The position numbers and the translations under genes are program-made. DNA of 64,000 nt from an uncultured Chitinophagaceae bacterium (GTDB lineage Bacteria; Bacteroidota; Bacteroidia; Chitinophagales; Chitinophagaceae). Each line of letters opens with the position of its first letter. Position 1 is the first letter of the stretch. This document shows positions 25,601 through 34,286 of the stretch, one piece after another. The notes under the pieces are model-generated. The model made no database searches, was not told the origin of the DNA, and was given only the letters and a program-made list of their open reading frames with translations. The DNA lies in assembly GCA_937907395.1 (NCBI GenBank), contig CALCII010000013.1:310001-374000 (forward strand), given 5' to 3'.

Positions 25601-27129
25601 CGCATCACGATATTTATTCGATTGAGGATTTAGCTCAGTTAATTTTTGATCTGAAGAACGCCAACCGGGCTGCACGAATAAACGTGAAGCTGGTGAGTAA
25701 GGCTGGTGTTGGTACCATTGCTGCCGGTGTTACAAAAGCAAAGGCTGACGTAGTATTGATCAGCGGACATGATGGTGGTACTGGTGCTTCACCTGTTTCA
25801 TCTATCAAGCATGCAGGTTTGCCATGGGAATTGGGATTGGCAGAAACACATCAGACATTAGTAAAAAATAAACTCCGCAGCCGTGTGGTGGTGCAGGCAG
25901 ATGGTCAAATGAAAACCGGCCGTGATATTGCTATTGCTGCCTTATTAGGTGCAGAAGAATGGGGTGTTGCAACCGCTGCTTTAGTAGTGGAAGGTTGTAT
26001 TATGATGCGTAAATGTCATCTCAATACTTGTCCGGTTGGTGTGGCCACTCAGGATCCTGAGTTGAGAAAACGTTTCACCGGTAATGCAGATCATGTGGTA
26101 AACTTCTTCCGATTTCTCGTTCAGGAATTGCGTGAGATTATGGCAGAGCTTGGTTTCAAAACAGTGAATGAAATGGTGGGACAGGTTGATAGTCTTCAAA
26201 TGCGTGAGAATATCAATCATTGGAAATACAGCAAGCTGGATTTGTCACCCATTCTCTATAAAGAACCTGCTTCATTATATACTGGTTTGTATTGTGCAGA
26301 AGAACAGGATCACGGATTGGTTGATGTATTAGATTGGAAACTTCTGGAAGCAGCAAAACCAGCTATTGAGAAGAAAGAAAAAGTAAAAGCACAATTTGCA
26401 ATTAAAAATACAGATCGTACAGCCGGTACCATACTTTCCAATGAGATAACAAAGAAGTACAGAGAGGCAGGATTGCCCGATGATACCGTTCATTTCAAAT
26501 TTAATGGAACGGCCGGACAAAGCTTTGGTGCATTCAATACCAATGGTGTAACGCTGGAGCTGGAAGGTGATGCCAACGATTATTTTGGAAAAGGATTGAG
26601 TGGCGCACGTTTGATTGTGTATCCTTCCAAACAATCCACGTTTGTGCCGGAAGATAATATCATCATTGGTAACGTTGCTTTTTATGGTGCAACCAGTGGT
26701 GTAGGTTTCATTCGTGGAAAAGCAGGTGAGCGTTTTTGTGTGCGCAACAGTGGTGCAAGTGTTGTTGTTGAAGGAGTGGGTGATCATGGTTGCGAATACA
26801 TGACCGGAGGAAGAGTAGTGATACTTGGTGCAACCGGTAGAAACTTTGCTGCAGGTATGAGCGGTGGAATTGCTTACATCTATGATGTGAAAGGAAATTT
26901 TGCAGTCAATTGTAATAAAGAAATGGTAGACCTGGATCCTGTTGGTGAAGCAGATGTAGCTGAATTGAAACAAATGATTCAGCAGCATGCAGATTTCACC
27001 GGCAGTACAGTAGCCCGTTTTGTACTGGATGATTTTGAAAACCAATTGAAGAATTTTGTGAAAGTATTCCCGAAAGACTTCAAGAAAGTATTGTTGCAGA
27101 AAGCAACTGAGAAAAAAGAAACAGTATAA
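22612..27129 (+). CDS. gltB: Glutamate synthase large subunit
   Basis: Transfers the amide of glutamine to 2-oxoglutarate. 1505 residues, full length. Order: N-terminal Ntn amidotransferase whose nucleophile Cys17 (D-A-C-G-I-G-F) is exposed after removal of a 16-residue propeptide, central domain, FMN-binding synthase domain (about 830-1200, G-G-K-S-N-T-G-E-G-G and S-G-H-D-G-G-T-G), the 3Fe-4S cysteines in M-R-K-C-H-L-N-T-C-P-V-G, and the C-terminal GXGXG beta-helix. It forms the complex with GltD encoded 45 nt downstream. A TAACTTTA -7-like element at 22548-22555 may be its own promoter. Confidence 0.97.
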   Translation: MVSKKGLYDPSFEHDACGIGFVASIKGNKSHQNISDALTVLENMEHRGACGCENNTGDGAGIMIQTPHEFFFEECLKLGVHLPSYGRYGVGVLFFPREIKLREECRSIFSRTAEKLGIEILTFRKVPVNPDGIGPTALSVEPEMEQVFLACPDHITNPDDFERKLFVLRNHATHLINNTVKKDAIGFYVASMSYKSVVYKGQLTSGQVRNYFPDLSNKRVVSAFGLVHSRFATNTFPSWKLAQPFRFIAHNGEINTLQGNLNWLRTGEHGFTSPFFSKEEMEMLLPIVGEGQSDSACLDNMVELLTLTGRSLPHVMMMLIPEAWDSNDLMDPVKKAFYEYHASIMEPWDGPASISFTDGKIIGATLDRNGLRPSRYCVTTDDRVIMASETGALPVDPKIIKENGRLQPGKMFVVDMEQGRIISDDELKHTICSQKPYGDWLNQYKIRLEELEDPRVEFSHLSDEHILKYQKAFGYSTEDIDTIIKPMAIDGKEPIGSMGTDVPLAVLSDQPQHLSSYFKQLFAQVTNPPIDPIRERMVMSLATFVGNNGNLLDEDPTHCHTVALKHPVLTSKELEKIRSIDTGIFQAKTLQTYFRADGKPDALKRGLDRICRYAEDAVHDGFEVLILCDRAVDSDHAAIPSLLATAAIHHHLIRKGLRGQVGIVVEAGDVWEVHHFACLLAFGATAINPYLALASIRNMKVNGQLKTDLSWEELRYNYIKAVNDGLLKVFSKMGISTLQSYQGAQIFEILGLNQEVVDKYFTGATSRIQGIGLTEIAKEALVKHFFAFNKKDIPVDRLPVGGVYQWKRKGEFHLFNPTTIHLLQYSTKLNDYATFKKYSKAVNEQSEKACTLRSLFEFKRNRPSISIDEVEPAENIYKRFATGAMSFGSISWEAHTTLAIAMNRLGGKSNTGEGGEDERRYTPLENGDSMRSAIKQVASARFGVTSLYLTEADELQIKMAQGAKPGEGGQLPGHKVDEWIGKVRHSTPGVGLISPPPHHDIYSIEDLAQLIFDLKNANRAARINVKLVSKAGVGTIAAGVTKAKADVVLISGHDGGTGASPVSSIKHAGLPWELGLAETHQTLVKNKLRSRVVVQADGQMKTGRDIAIAALLGAEEWGVATAALVVEGCIMMRKCHLNTCPVGVATQDPELRKRFTGNADHVVNFFRFLVQELREIMAELGFKTVNEMVGQVDSLQMRENINHWKYSKLDLSPILYKEPASLYTGLYCAEEQDHGLVDVLDWKLLEAAKPAIEKKEKVKAQFAIKNTDRTAGTILSNEITKKYREAGLPDDTVHFKFNGTAGQSFGAFNTNGVTLELEGDANDYFGKGLSGARLIVYPSKQSTFVPEDNIIIGNVAFYGATSGVGFIRGKAGERFCVRNSGASVVVEGVGDHGCEYMTGGRVVILGATGRNFAAGMSGGIAYIYDVKGNFAVNCNKEMVDLDPVGEADVAELKQMIQQHADFTGSTVARFVLDDFENQLKNFVKVFPKDFKKVLLQKATEKKETV

Positions 27130-27174
27130 CGGGGGCAAGTAAGTTAAAACATTCAAAATTCTAATTTCAATAAC

Positions 27175-28671
27175 ATGGGTAAACCAACCGGTTTTTTAGA
27201 GTTTACAAGAGAATTGCCTGTAAAGAAACCAGTACAGGATCGCTTAAAAAATTACAATGAATTTGTAGAACGTTTAAGCGATGAAAAATTAAACCAGCAG
27301 TCGGCAAGATGTATGAACTGTGGTGTTCCTTTTTGTCACAGTGGTTGCCCTTTGGGGAACGTGATTCCTGAATTCAATGATGCGGTATACCGTAAAGAAT
27401 GGAAAGAGGCGTATGACATACTTTCCTCCACCAATAACTTTCCTGAGTTTACCGGCCGTATTTGTCCGGCTCCTTGCGAAAGTGCCTGTGTATTGGGAAT
27501 CAATCAGCCGCCGGTTACGATTGAGGAAATTGAAAAGCATATCATTGAGATTGCATTTGATAACGGTTATGTACAGCCTAAGAAACCAAATGTAAGAACA
27601 GGGAAGAAAGTGGCTGTAGTGGGAAGTGGCCCATCCGGACTGGCTGCTGCAGCCCAGCTGAATTATGCCGGACATTCCGTAACAGTATTTGAACGTGACG
27701 ATGTGCCGGGAGGTTTATTACGGTATGGTATACCCGATTTCAAATTGGAGAAATGGGTGATTGACCGTCGTGTGAAAGTAATGGAAGATGAAGGGGTTGT
27801 GTTTAAATGTAATGCCAATGTGGGAGTGAACGTAAGTATCAATGATCTGCTGAGAGAATATCATGCAATTGTATTAGCTGGCGGATCGACAGTGCCAAGA
27901 GATTTGAAAGTGCCGGGACGTGAACTCAATGGTGTTTACTATGCCATGCAGTTTCTGAAGCAGCAGAATAAACGCAATGCAGGGAAAGATCCATTGGCAA
28001 ACGCAGCTATAGAGAGTAATATTTTTACTGAGGAATTAAAAGCTACCGGAAAGAATGTGGTTGTGATTGGTGGTGGTGATACAGGAAGCGATTGCGTTGG
28101 TACATCTAACAGACATGGTGCAAAAACAGTAACACAGTTTGAATTGTTGCCTAAGCCACCGGAAGGTCGTACCAGCTATATGCCCTGGCCAACATACCCA
28201 ATGACATTAAAGACATCTACTTCTCACGAGGAAGGAGCTGATCGCAAATGGGCAGTAGCAACAAAAGAATTTATTGGTGATGGAAAAGGGAGTCTCAAAG
28301 CGTTAAAAATTGTTGACCTGGAATGGACTTCAGCAGCTGATGGAAGGCCTGCCCAGTTTACAGAAAAAGCTGGAAGCGAAAGAGAAATTCCATGTGAACT
28401 GGCTCTGCTGGCAATGGGCTTTGTGCACCCGCAACATGAAGGTGTTGTAAATGAATTAGGAGTGGAGCTGGATGAAAGAGGAAATGTAAAGGCTACTGAA
28501 GAGTCCTATCAAACAAACATATTAAAAATATTTACATGTGGTGATATGAGACGTGGCCAGAGTTTAGTCGTATGGGCTATTTCTGAAGGAAGAGAATGTG
28601 CCAGATCGGTTGATGAATTTTTACAAGGCGTTTCTATCCTGGAGAGAAAAGATAAAAACATGTTATTATAA
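27175..28671 (+). CDS. gltD: Glutamate synthase small subunit
   Basis: 498 residues; carries electrons from NAD(P)H through FAD and two 4Fe-4S clusters to GltB. N-terminal cluster cysteines are in C-M-N-C-G-V-P-F-C-H-S-G-C-P-L-G and C-P-A-P-C-E-S-A-C; the FAD site is V-V-G-S-G-P-S-G-L-A-A and the nucleotide site I-G-G-G-D-T-G-S-D-C. The C-terminal G-D-M-R-R-G-Q-S-L-V-V-W-A-I-S-E-G-R motif is intact. Ends the gltBD transcript; terminator 23 nt downstream. Confidence 0.97.
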   Translation: MGKPTGFLEFTRELPVKKPVQDRLKNYNEFVERLSDEKLNQQSARCMNCGVPFCHSGCPLGNVIPEFNDAVYRKEWKEAYDILSSTNNFPEFTGRICPAPCESACVLGINQPPVTIEEIEKHIIEIAFDNGYVQPKKPNVRTGKKVAVVGSGPSGLAAAAQLNYAGHSVTVFERDDVPGGLLRYGIPDFKLEKWVIDRRVKVMEDEGVVFKCNANVGVNVSINDLLREYHAIVLAGGSTVPRDLKVPGRELNGVYYAMQFLKQQNKRNAGKDPLANAAIESNIFTEELKATGKNVVVIGGGDTGSDCVGTSNRHGAKTVTQFELLPKPPEGRTSYMPWPTYPMTLKTSTSHEEGADRKWAVATKEFIGDGKGSLKALKIVDLEWTSAADGRPAQFTEKAGSEREIPCELALLAMGFVHPQHEGVVNELGVELDERGNVKATEESYQTNILKIFTCGDMRRGQSLVVWAISEGRECARSVDEFLQGVSILERKDKNMLL

Positions 28672-28693
28672 TTTATAAATCAGCTAATTATGC

Positions 28694-28730
28694 GAAAGGG
28701 GTTCCAATGACGGAGCCCCTTTTCATTTTT
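28694..28730 (+). terminator. Intrinsic terminator after gltD
   Basis: Stem AAGGGGTTCC / GGAGCCCCTT (one G-U pair), six-base loop, followed by TTCATTTTT. Confidence 0.88.
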
Positions 28731-28803
28731 CAATCAGGGTTTCGAAGCACTGTAAAGATATAAACATTATAAAAATAAATATATAAATAAATTAACGGGT
28801 GTA

Positions 28804-28869
28804 AGTCGTTTTATTGAGTAATTTCGAATTATAAGTTAATTTTTATTTCAAGTAAACAAAAAAACGACT
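28804..28869 (+). promoter_or_regulatory. Inverted repeat and -7-like element ahead of amt
   Basis: AGTCGTTTT (28804-28812) and AAAACGACT (28861-28869) are exact complements 48 nt apart, the second ending four bases before the amt ATG. Between them TAATTTCG (28819-28826) repeats exactly the -7 sequence seen at the leuA promoter. If transcription starts before 28804 the repeat could fold and bury the start region; if it starts from TAATTTCG the repeat may be a DNA operator. The rest of the 202-nt gap is A+T-rich without other structure that I see. Confidence 0.4.
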
Positions 28870-28873
28870 GATT

Positions 28874-30271
28874 ATGGCTAAACAAACAGTAAAAACAGTG
28901 CTTCCGTTTCTGTTTCTCGTAGTGATTGCGCTCATCGCAATGTTCGTTAAACCAGAAGCCGATTTTACCCCCGCTGCTGAAGCAGCTTACAGTACAGCAG
29001 ATATTGCATGGGTATTAGTTTCCACAGCACTCGTTTTCCTGATGACACCAGGTCTTGCTTTTTTCTACGGCGGTATGGTGCATCGCAAAAACGTAATCTC
29101 AACCATGATTAAAAGTGTGGTTGCAGCTGGTATCGTAGGTGTTTTATGGATTACTGTTGGCTTCAGCCTCAGCTTTGGTGAATCCATCAACGGGTTGATT
29201 GGTAATCCATCTACCTTCCTTTTCTTCAAAGGTGTAAAATCTGGAGCTCCATGGCCTGCAGCCCCCACCATTCCATTAGGGCTTTTTGCTCTTTTCCAAC
29301 TCATGTTTGCAATCATTACACCCGGACTGGTTGTGGGTGCTGTTGCAGAAAGGATTCGTTTCACTGCTTACACACTCTTTATCGTTCTCTTCAGCTTACT
29401 GGTATATGCCCCTGTAGCACACTGGAGCTGGCATCCCGATGGATTCCTGGCTAAAATGGGTGCATGGGATTTTGCCGGTGGAACTGTTGTACATATCACA
29501 GCCGGTTGTGCAGCTCTTGCCGGTGCATTGGTATTGAAACGCCGTATTTCACATAAAGAACAAAAAGAAATCCCGCCTGCAAACGTGCCTTACGTTTTGA
29601 TTGGTACAGGACTTCTCTGGTTTGGTTGGTTTGGTTTCAACGCAGGTTCTGCCGTAGGTGCTACTCCTCTTGCAGTAAACGCATTTGGTACTACTAGTAC
29701 AGCTGCTTCTGCTGCGGGTCTGGCATGGATGTTCTTTGATGTAATCAAAGGCAAAAAACCTTCTGTACTTGGATTCTGTATTGGTGCAGTGGTAGGTTTG
29801 GTTGCCATTACTCCTGCAGCTGGTTATGTTGGCATACCACAAAGTATTATCATTGGTGTGGTAGGTGCTATCATTTCAAATATTGCAGTAGGCATCAAAC
29901 AAAAATCAAAACTCGACGATACACTGGATGTATTCCCTTGTCACGGTTTAGGTGGTATGGTGGGTATGTTGCTTACTGGTGTATTTGCCAATGAACTGGT
30001 ACATGGAATCAAAGGCGGACCTCAGGGTTTATTCTATGGTAATGCGTCATTCTTTTTTACTCAGTTTAAAGCAATGGCAATTGTTGTGATTTACAGTTTC
30101 ACTGTTTCTTTCCTCATCTTCAAATTCATCAACTTCCTTCTTCCTATCCGTGTAACTGAAGAAGAAGAAGAATTGGGTCTGGATGAAACTCAACACAACG
30201 AAAAATATATGCAGGGTACACTGTTGGTACACAATAGTGGTAAAATTGAAGAAACACCTGCTGAATTCTGA
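28874..30271 (+). CDS. amt: Ammonium transporter
   Basis: Amt/Mep/Rh channel for NH4+/NH3 uptake across the inner membrane. 465 residues: an N-terminal hydrophobic leader followed by 11 predicted membrane helices. Conserved features: F-F-Y-G-G-M-V near the first pore helix, pore histidines in V-A-H-W-S-W and P-C-H-G-L-G-G-M, G-G-T-V-V-H-I-T-A-G and W-F-G-W-F-G-F-N. It lies directly after gltBD, in line with ammonium assimilation. The usual partner glnK is not adjacent; an outer-membrane porin follows instead. Confidence 0.96.
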   Translation: MAKQTVKTVLPFLFLVVIALIAMFVKPEADFTPAAEAAYSTADIAWVLVSTALVFLMTPGLAFFYGGMVHRKNVISTMIKSVVAAGIVGVLWITVGFSLSFGESINGLIGNPSTFLFFKGVKSGAPWPAAPTIPLGLFALFQLMFAIITPGLVVGAVAERIRFTAYTLFIVLFSLLVYAPVAHWSWHPDGFLAKMGAWDFAGGTVVHITAGCAALAGALVLKRRISHKEQKEIPPANVPYVLIGTGLLWFGWFGFNAGSAVGATPLAVNAFGTTSTAASAAGLAWMFFDVIKGKKPSVLGFCIGAVVGLVAITPAAGYVGIPQSIIIGVVGAIISNIAVGIKQKSKLDDTLDVFPCHGLGGMVGMLLTGVFANELVHGIKGGPQGLFYGNASFFFTQFKAMAIVVIYSFTVSFLIFKFINFLLPIRVTEEEEELGLDETQHNEKYMQGTLLVHNSGKIEETPAEF

Positions 30272-30315
30272 TTCATTCGTTCTTAGCAAATAACCTTATA
30301 CGACCAATAAAAAAA

Positions 30316-30361
30316 GGTACAGCCTGATGATGATCTTCTGGCAAAGATCATCGGCTGTACC
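30316..30361 (-). terminator. Hairpin between amt and the porin gene, with T-run on the minus strand
   Basis: GGTACAGCC pairs with GGCTGTACC and GATGATCTT with AAGATCATC, interrupted by a TGAT bulge. The T-run that makes an intrinsic terminator is on the minus strand (the seven A at 30309-30315 on the plus strand). Both flanking genes are on the plus strand, so it would stop antisense transcription or act as a sense-strand mRNA structure. Confidence 0.6.
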
Positions 30362-30387
30362 CTTATTAACACTTAAAATCTATCGCA

Positions 30388-31488
30388 ATGTTACAAAAAA
30401 TCTGCGCAACTGGCCTTTTTATGCTTATCGGTTTCACTTCTTTTTCACAACAGGCAACAGCTGTTTCCAATTCTCCTGCAGCTTCTGAAACAACACAGCA
30501 AGAGAAAGAAGAACCAAAACCTGTTTTAACTGTAAGTGGATCTGCTGATCTCTATTATAAATATGATTTCAATAAACAAGTATCCAACAACAGAACCAGT
30601 TTTACCAATTCTCAAAATGCATTCTCTTTAGGAATGGCTTCTGTAAAACTGGAACATGTTGGCAAAAAAGTAAGCATGGTAGCCGATCTTGGTTTTGGAA
30701 CACGTGCTGCTGAATTTGCTTATACAGATGCCGGTACTATGGCAGCCATCAAGCAATTATACATCAGTTATATTCCGGTTGAAGGTTTGAAACTTACAGC
30801 TGGCTCCTGGGCCACACATGTGGGTTATGAACTGGTGGATCCGCAGCTCAACCGCAACTATAGCATGAGCTATATGTTTACCAATGGTCCGTTCACACAT
30901 ACGGGTTTGAAAGCAGAATACTCAAAAGGTAAAAGCAGTTTTATGCTGGGTGTTAGTAACCCTACCGATTTCAGAGTGGTACCGGGTGGTTTCATGAATA
31001 AGAAGTTTGCTATTGCTCAATATAGCTATGCAGCTTCTGATGCGGTGAAACTTTATTTCAACTATGTAGGAGGAAAAGGGCTTGATACTTCTATCACAAA
31101 TCAATTTGATTTTGTTGGAACAGCTACCATCTCTTCTAAATTCAGTGTGGGTTTAAATGCCACACTCAACAGAACCCAGGCATGGGATGGAGCTAAAAAT
31201 ATAAGCGGACAAAGCTGGTGGGGAACAGCAGCTTACCTGAATCTTGATCCTACTTCTACTTTCGGATTAACACTCCGCAGTGAATATTTTAATGATGATA
31301 AAGGTGTGAAAGGAATCAATGCATCCTTGTTTGCAAATACGCTTTCTGCAAACTTTAAAGTGGGCAGTTTCGTATTTATTCCTGAATTACGATTCGAATC
31401 ATCTTCCAAACCTATTTATACAGATGCCAATTCAAATGGTGTGAAATCGGCCACCTCGTTGATCCTGGCAGCTGTTTACAAGTTTTAA
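30388..31488 (+). CDS. Outer-membrane beta-barrel porin
   Basis: 366 residues with a signal peptide (residues 1-20, cleavage near F-S-Q-Q), a short Pro/Glu/Lys-rich periplasmic stretch, and then alternating beta strands ending in the C-terminal aromatic A-A-V-Y-K-F expected of barrel proteins. Resembles the OmpL-like beta-barrel porin family (PF07642 type) of Bacteroidota. Placement 116 nt behind amt suggests it supplies the outer-membrane route for ammonium or another small nitrogen solute (inference). Only general porin function can be claimed. Confidence 0.8.
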   Translation: MLQKICATGLFMLIGFTSFSQQATAVSNSPAASETTQQEKEEPKPVLTVSGSADLYYKYDFNKQVSNNRTSFTNSQNAFSLGMASVKLEHVGKKVSMVADLGFGTRAAEFAYTDAGTMAAIKQLYISYIPVEGLKLTAGSWATHVGYELVDPQLNRNYSMSYMFTNGPFTHTGLKAEYSKGKSSFMLGVSNPTDFRVVPGGFMNKKFAIAQYSYAASDAVKLYFNYVGGKGLDTSITNQFDFVGTATISSKFSVGLNATLNRTQAWDGAKNISGQSWWGTAAYLNLDPTSTFGLTLRSEYFNDDKGVKGINASLFANTLSANFKVGSFVFIPELRFESSSKPIYTDANSNGVKSATSLILAAVYKF

Positions 31489-31520
31489 GCTTTTTATTTT
31501 TTATGGCAAGCAATCGTTAC

Positions 31521-31551
31521 AACCCCCTATTTCCATAGGGGGTTCTTGTTT
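31521..31551 (+). terminator. Intrinsic terminator after the porin gene
   Basis: Perfect 9-bp stem AACCCCCTA / TAGGGGGTT with a six-base loop, then CTTGTTTT. Confidence 0.9.
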
Positions 31552-31571
31552 TAAGAATATTAACGGGGAAT

Positions 31572-31605
31572 AAAAAAGCAGCGATCATTTGATCGCTGCT
31601 TTTTT
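31572..31605. terminator. Bidirectional terminator between the porin gene and ppc
   Basis: Perfect 16-bp inverted repeat (AAAAAAGCAGCGATCA and complement) with a two-base spacer; A and T runs on both sides make it work in both directions for the convergent units. Confidence 0.93.
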
Positions 31606-31625
31606 ATTTATTAAGATGAATTTAT

Positions 31626-34190
31626 CTAAGCAGAATTCCTCGCTGCATTAATAATACCAAACGAACTGCGGATGATTAATTTCTCATACGCAGATTTGAA
31701 AACATAATTCGTTCCCGGTTCACTCATTTGCCTGTGTTTGGCGATGGCATATTGCTGAATGGTGAGTAACGGTAATACAATCCGTTCACGCATCTGTATC
31801 GATAGCTGATCTACAGGATAATCTTCCATGAGTTCGGTATTGCCACTCAGCTTCAGTACATATTTTTTAGTGAGCTCATATTCATCATGAATCATCTGCC
31901 AGATTTCACCGTATTCCGGGTGATTGGATAAATATTCTGTAAGCGGGAAGAAACATTTCTTCATCGCCATTTCACAGTTGTCAATCAGTGTTTTAATAAA
32001 GAGCGATGAAGCATACAATTGTTTTACCTGGTAAAAACGCCCTTCTTCTTCCATTTGTTTCAATGCTGTTCCCACTCCGTAATAACCAGTAACGTTTTGT
32101 TTGATCTGGCTCCATGCGCCTACATAAGGAATGGCACGAAGGTCTTTTAATTGCAACCGGGCAGATGTTCCTCTTTTTGTAGGGCGACTGGCAATATTGG
32201 TATCACTATAATATTTAAGCGGACTGGCATTCACGAGGTAATCCATGAAGTTGGGATGCTGTTTCAACTGAATATAAGCATCATAACTTTTTTGGGCTAC
32301 ATCAACAATAAGCTTCTCTTCCTCCGGTTGTAAAGTCACTTCCTGAGAGTTAATCAGGTCATTTGTAATTCCGGCGTTGATCAGTTGTTCAATGTTGAAC
32401 TGTGCTGCATCGGGAATACCAAAATTGGAACTTACGGTTTGTCCCTGAACAGTCAATTGAATTTGCTTATTGGAAATATTCTTTCCCATGGATGCATAAA
32501 ACTTATGAGTTTTACCACCGCCACGTGCAGGAGGGCCGCCACGTCCGTCGAAGAAAAGAACATCAATGCCATATTGCTTGGATATGCTGGTTAGTTCTTC
32601 TTTGGCTTTATAAATACTCCAGTTGGCCATGAGATAGCCGCCATCTTTTGTGCCATCACTAAAGCCCAGCATGATGGTTTGCTGGTTTTTCCTGTTTTTA
32701 AGATGTAAACTATAAACAGGATGTTCATACAATTCTTTCATTGTGGCAGCGGCATGTTGTAAGTCTTCCACTGTTTCAAATAAGGGAACGATATCAACAT
32801 GCATTTCGTTTTTATTCCATCCGCTTAAAATCAGTAACTGAAAAACTTCCATCACATTTTCGGATGTGTTACACTGGCTGATGATGTAACGATGGCATCC
32901 TTCCATTCCATTCATTTGCTGAATAGTTTTCATGGCATGCATTACATCTAACGTATCTTTTACCATGCTTTCTTCAACTGTATTCTCCGGATCAATTTTA
33001 TAACCGGGTAAAAATTCAAAGCTGGTATTGGTTTGTTGAGCAATTGTATTCAAAACTTTGGTATGGATACTACTGTCCTGGCGTATATCAAGTGATGCGA
33101 AATACAATCCGAAAATCTGCACACGGTTAATCAGCTGATCCACGAGGTTGAGGAATAAACCATTGTGCTCGTGTATGACAATTTCACGTATTTGTTTCAG
33201 AGTGCCCAGTATTTCATCTTTCGTCAGACTTGTTGTATAACCGGGAATGAAAATATTGCTGTAAAGTTTATTCTCCAGTTCGGTTAACAGCACATCTACT
33301 TTATCAAACGTAAGCCGGCGTTTTAATTTCCGTACATCGAGATAATAACATTTTATAATACCACCTCGTAAAGCGCCGGCCACTTTCAATGTGGTTTCTG
33401 TTGTAACAAACGGGTTACCATCACGGTCACCACCAGGCCAAAACCCCATTCGGATTAATGGCTTATCAAATTCTGCACCCAGCCGCAGTTGATTTTTAAG
33501 TGCTGTAAATATTTTCCCGGCTGCATTGTAAAATACATTTTCCAGGTACCAGATTAAACTCACGGCTTCATCGTAGGGTGTTGGTTTCTGGCGTTTAAGG
33601 AATGGTGTTTTGCCCAGCTGTTGCAGGTAAGTATTAATCTGGCTGGCGTTGTTTTCTGACAGTGCCTTCGACAGATCATGAATGATTCCTAACACAGGCC
33701 CAGGATAAAATTGTGTGGGGTGTGCGGTGAGTACCATTCTTATTTCATAATCTTTCAGCTTGTTGATGAGTTGCTCTTCTTTTCCGGTTTGTTCCACATC
33801 GCTCAGCAACTGTTTTAAGGTTCCTGCTCCGTTCATGTCGTTAACTTCACGAAAAGCAGCATCTTCCAATGCGTCAAACAACACAATCTGCCGTTCCACA
33901 TATTGTACAAAACGAAACAACAGATCAATCTGCTCCTGGTCTTTTTTGTAGGATGTATGTTTTGAGAAAAAATCTTCTATAATTTCTTCCGGACTTAATT
34001 TCTTCTTAAAGCCGTCTTCGCAATTGTTTAAGAGTAACGACAGCAAAATACCTGTCCGTTCAATCCTGTGAAAAGGGAGCGACGTGAATAAGCTGTTATA
34101 GAGCTGGAATTTAATTCCAACCTGGTTTTTAAACTGATGCAGACCGGCTGCGTGAACAAAAGGCATATCATTAAATTTTAGGGCAAGCAA
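31626..34190 (-). CDS. ppc: Phosphoenolpyruvate carboxylase
   Basis: Carboxylates PEP to oxaloacetate, refilling the TCA cycle for amino-acid synthesis. 854 residues, a normal to slightly short length. Active-site motifs: the catalytic His in V-L-T-A-H-P-T-Q, the bicarbonate/PEP site G-G-D-R-D-G-N-P-F-V, and F-F-D-G-R-G-G-P-P-A-R-G-G-G; the C-terminal R-N-S-A resembles the usual terminal R-N-T-G allosteric tail. In ordinary PEPC the glycine-rich loop reads G-R-G-G-T-V-G-R-G-G; the P-P-A variant is a divergent form I have seen in Bacteroidota-type enzymes. Convergent with the nitrogen block, which depends on its product through 2-oxoglutarate. Confidence 0.93.
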   Translation of the reverse strand: MLALKFNDMPFVHAAGLHQFKNQVGIKFQLYNSLFTSLPFHRIERTGILLSLLLNNCEDGFKKKLSPEEIIEDFFSKHTSYKKDQEQIDLLFRFVQYVERQIVLFDALEDAAFREVNDMNGAGTLKQLLSDVEQTGKEEQLINKLKDYEIRMVLTAHPTQFYPGPVLGIIHDLSKALSENNASQINTYLQQLGKTPFLKRQKPTPYDEAVSLIWYLENVFYNAAGKIFTALKNQLRLGAEFDKPLIRMGFWPGGDRDGNPFVTTETTLKVAGALRGGIIKCYYLDVRKLKRRLTFDKVDVLLTELENKLYSNIFIPGYTTSLTKDEILGTLKQIREIVIHEHNGLFLNLVDQLINRVQIFGLYFASLDIRQDSSIHTKVLNTIAQQTNTSFEFLPGYKIDPENTVEESMVKDTLDVMHAMKTIQQMNGMEGCHRYIISQCNTSENVMEVFQLLILSGWNKNEMHVDIVPLFETVEDLQHAAATMKELYEHPVYSLHLKNRKNQQTIMLGFSDGTKDGGYLMANWSIYKAKEELTSISKQYGIDVLFFDGRGGPPARGGGKTHKFYASMGKNISNKQIQLTVQGQTVSSNFGIPDAAQFNIEQLINAGITNDLINSQEVTLQPEEEKLIVDVAQKSYDAYIQLKQHPNFMDYLVNASPLKYYSDTNIASRPTKRGTSARLQLKDLRAIPYVGAWSQIKQNVTGYYGVGTALKQMEEEGRFYQVKQLYASSLFIKTLIDNCEMAMKKCFFPLTEYLSNHPEYGEIWQMIHDEYELTKKYVLKLSGNTELMEDYPVDQLSIQMRERIVLPLLTIQQYAIAKHRQMSEPGTNYVFKSAYEKLIIRSSFGIINAARNSA

Positions 34191-34286
34191 CCGTGAGCTG
34201 AAAGATAAAGAGATTTCAGAAGTTATGATGAAGTGAGGGGCAAAAAAGTCGATTACGAATGATCGTTAAGGCCAGGGTATTTTGAA

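Noticed and set aside
26329..27156. A 275-codon open frame on the minus strand opposite gltB
   Set aside because: It lies wholly antisense to the conserved 3' end of gltB, has Cys/Thr/Phe-rich composition typical of a shadow frame, and matches no domain I know.
31626..34190. Unusual G-G-P-P-A-R-G-G-G loop in ppc as a sign of pseudogenisation
   Set aside because: The frame is intact over 854 residues and the catalytic His, substrate-site and C-terminal motifs are present; the loop looks like a lineage variant.
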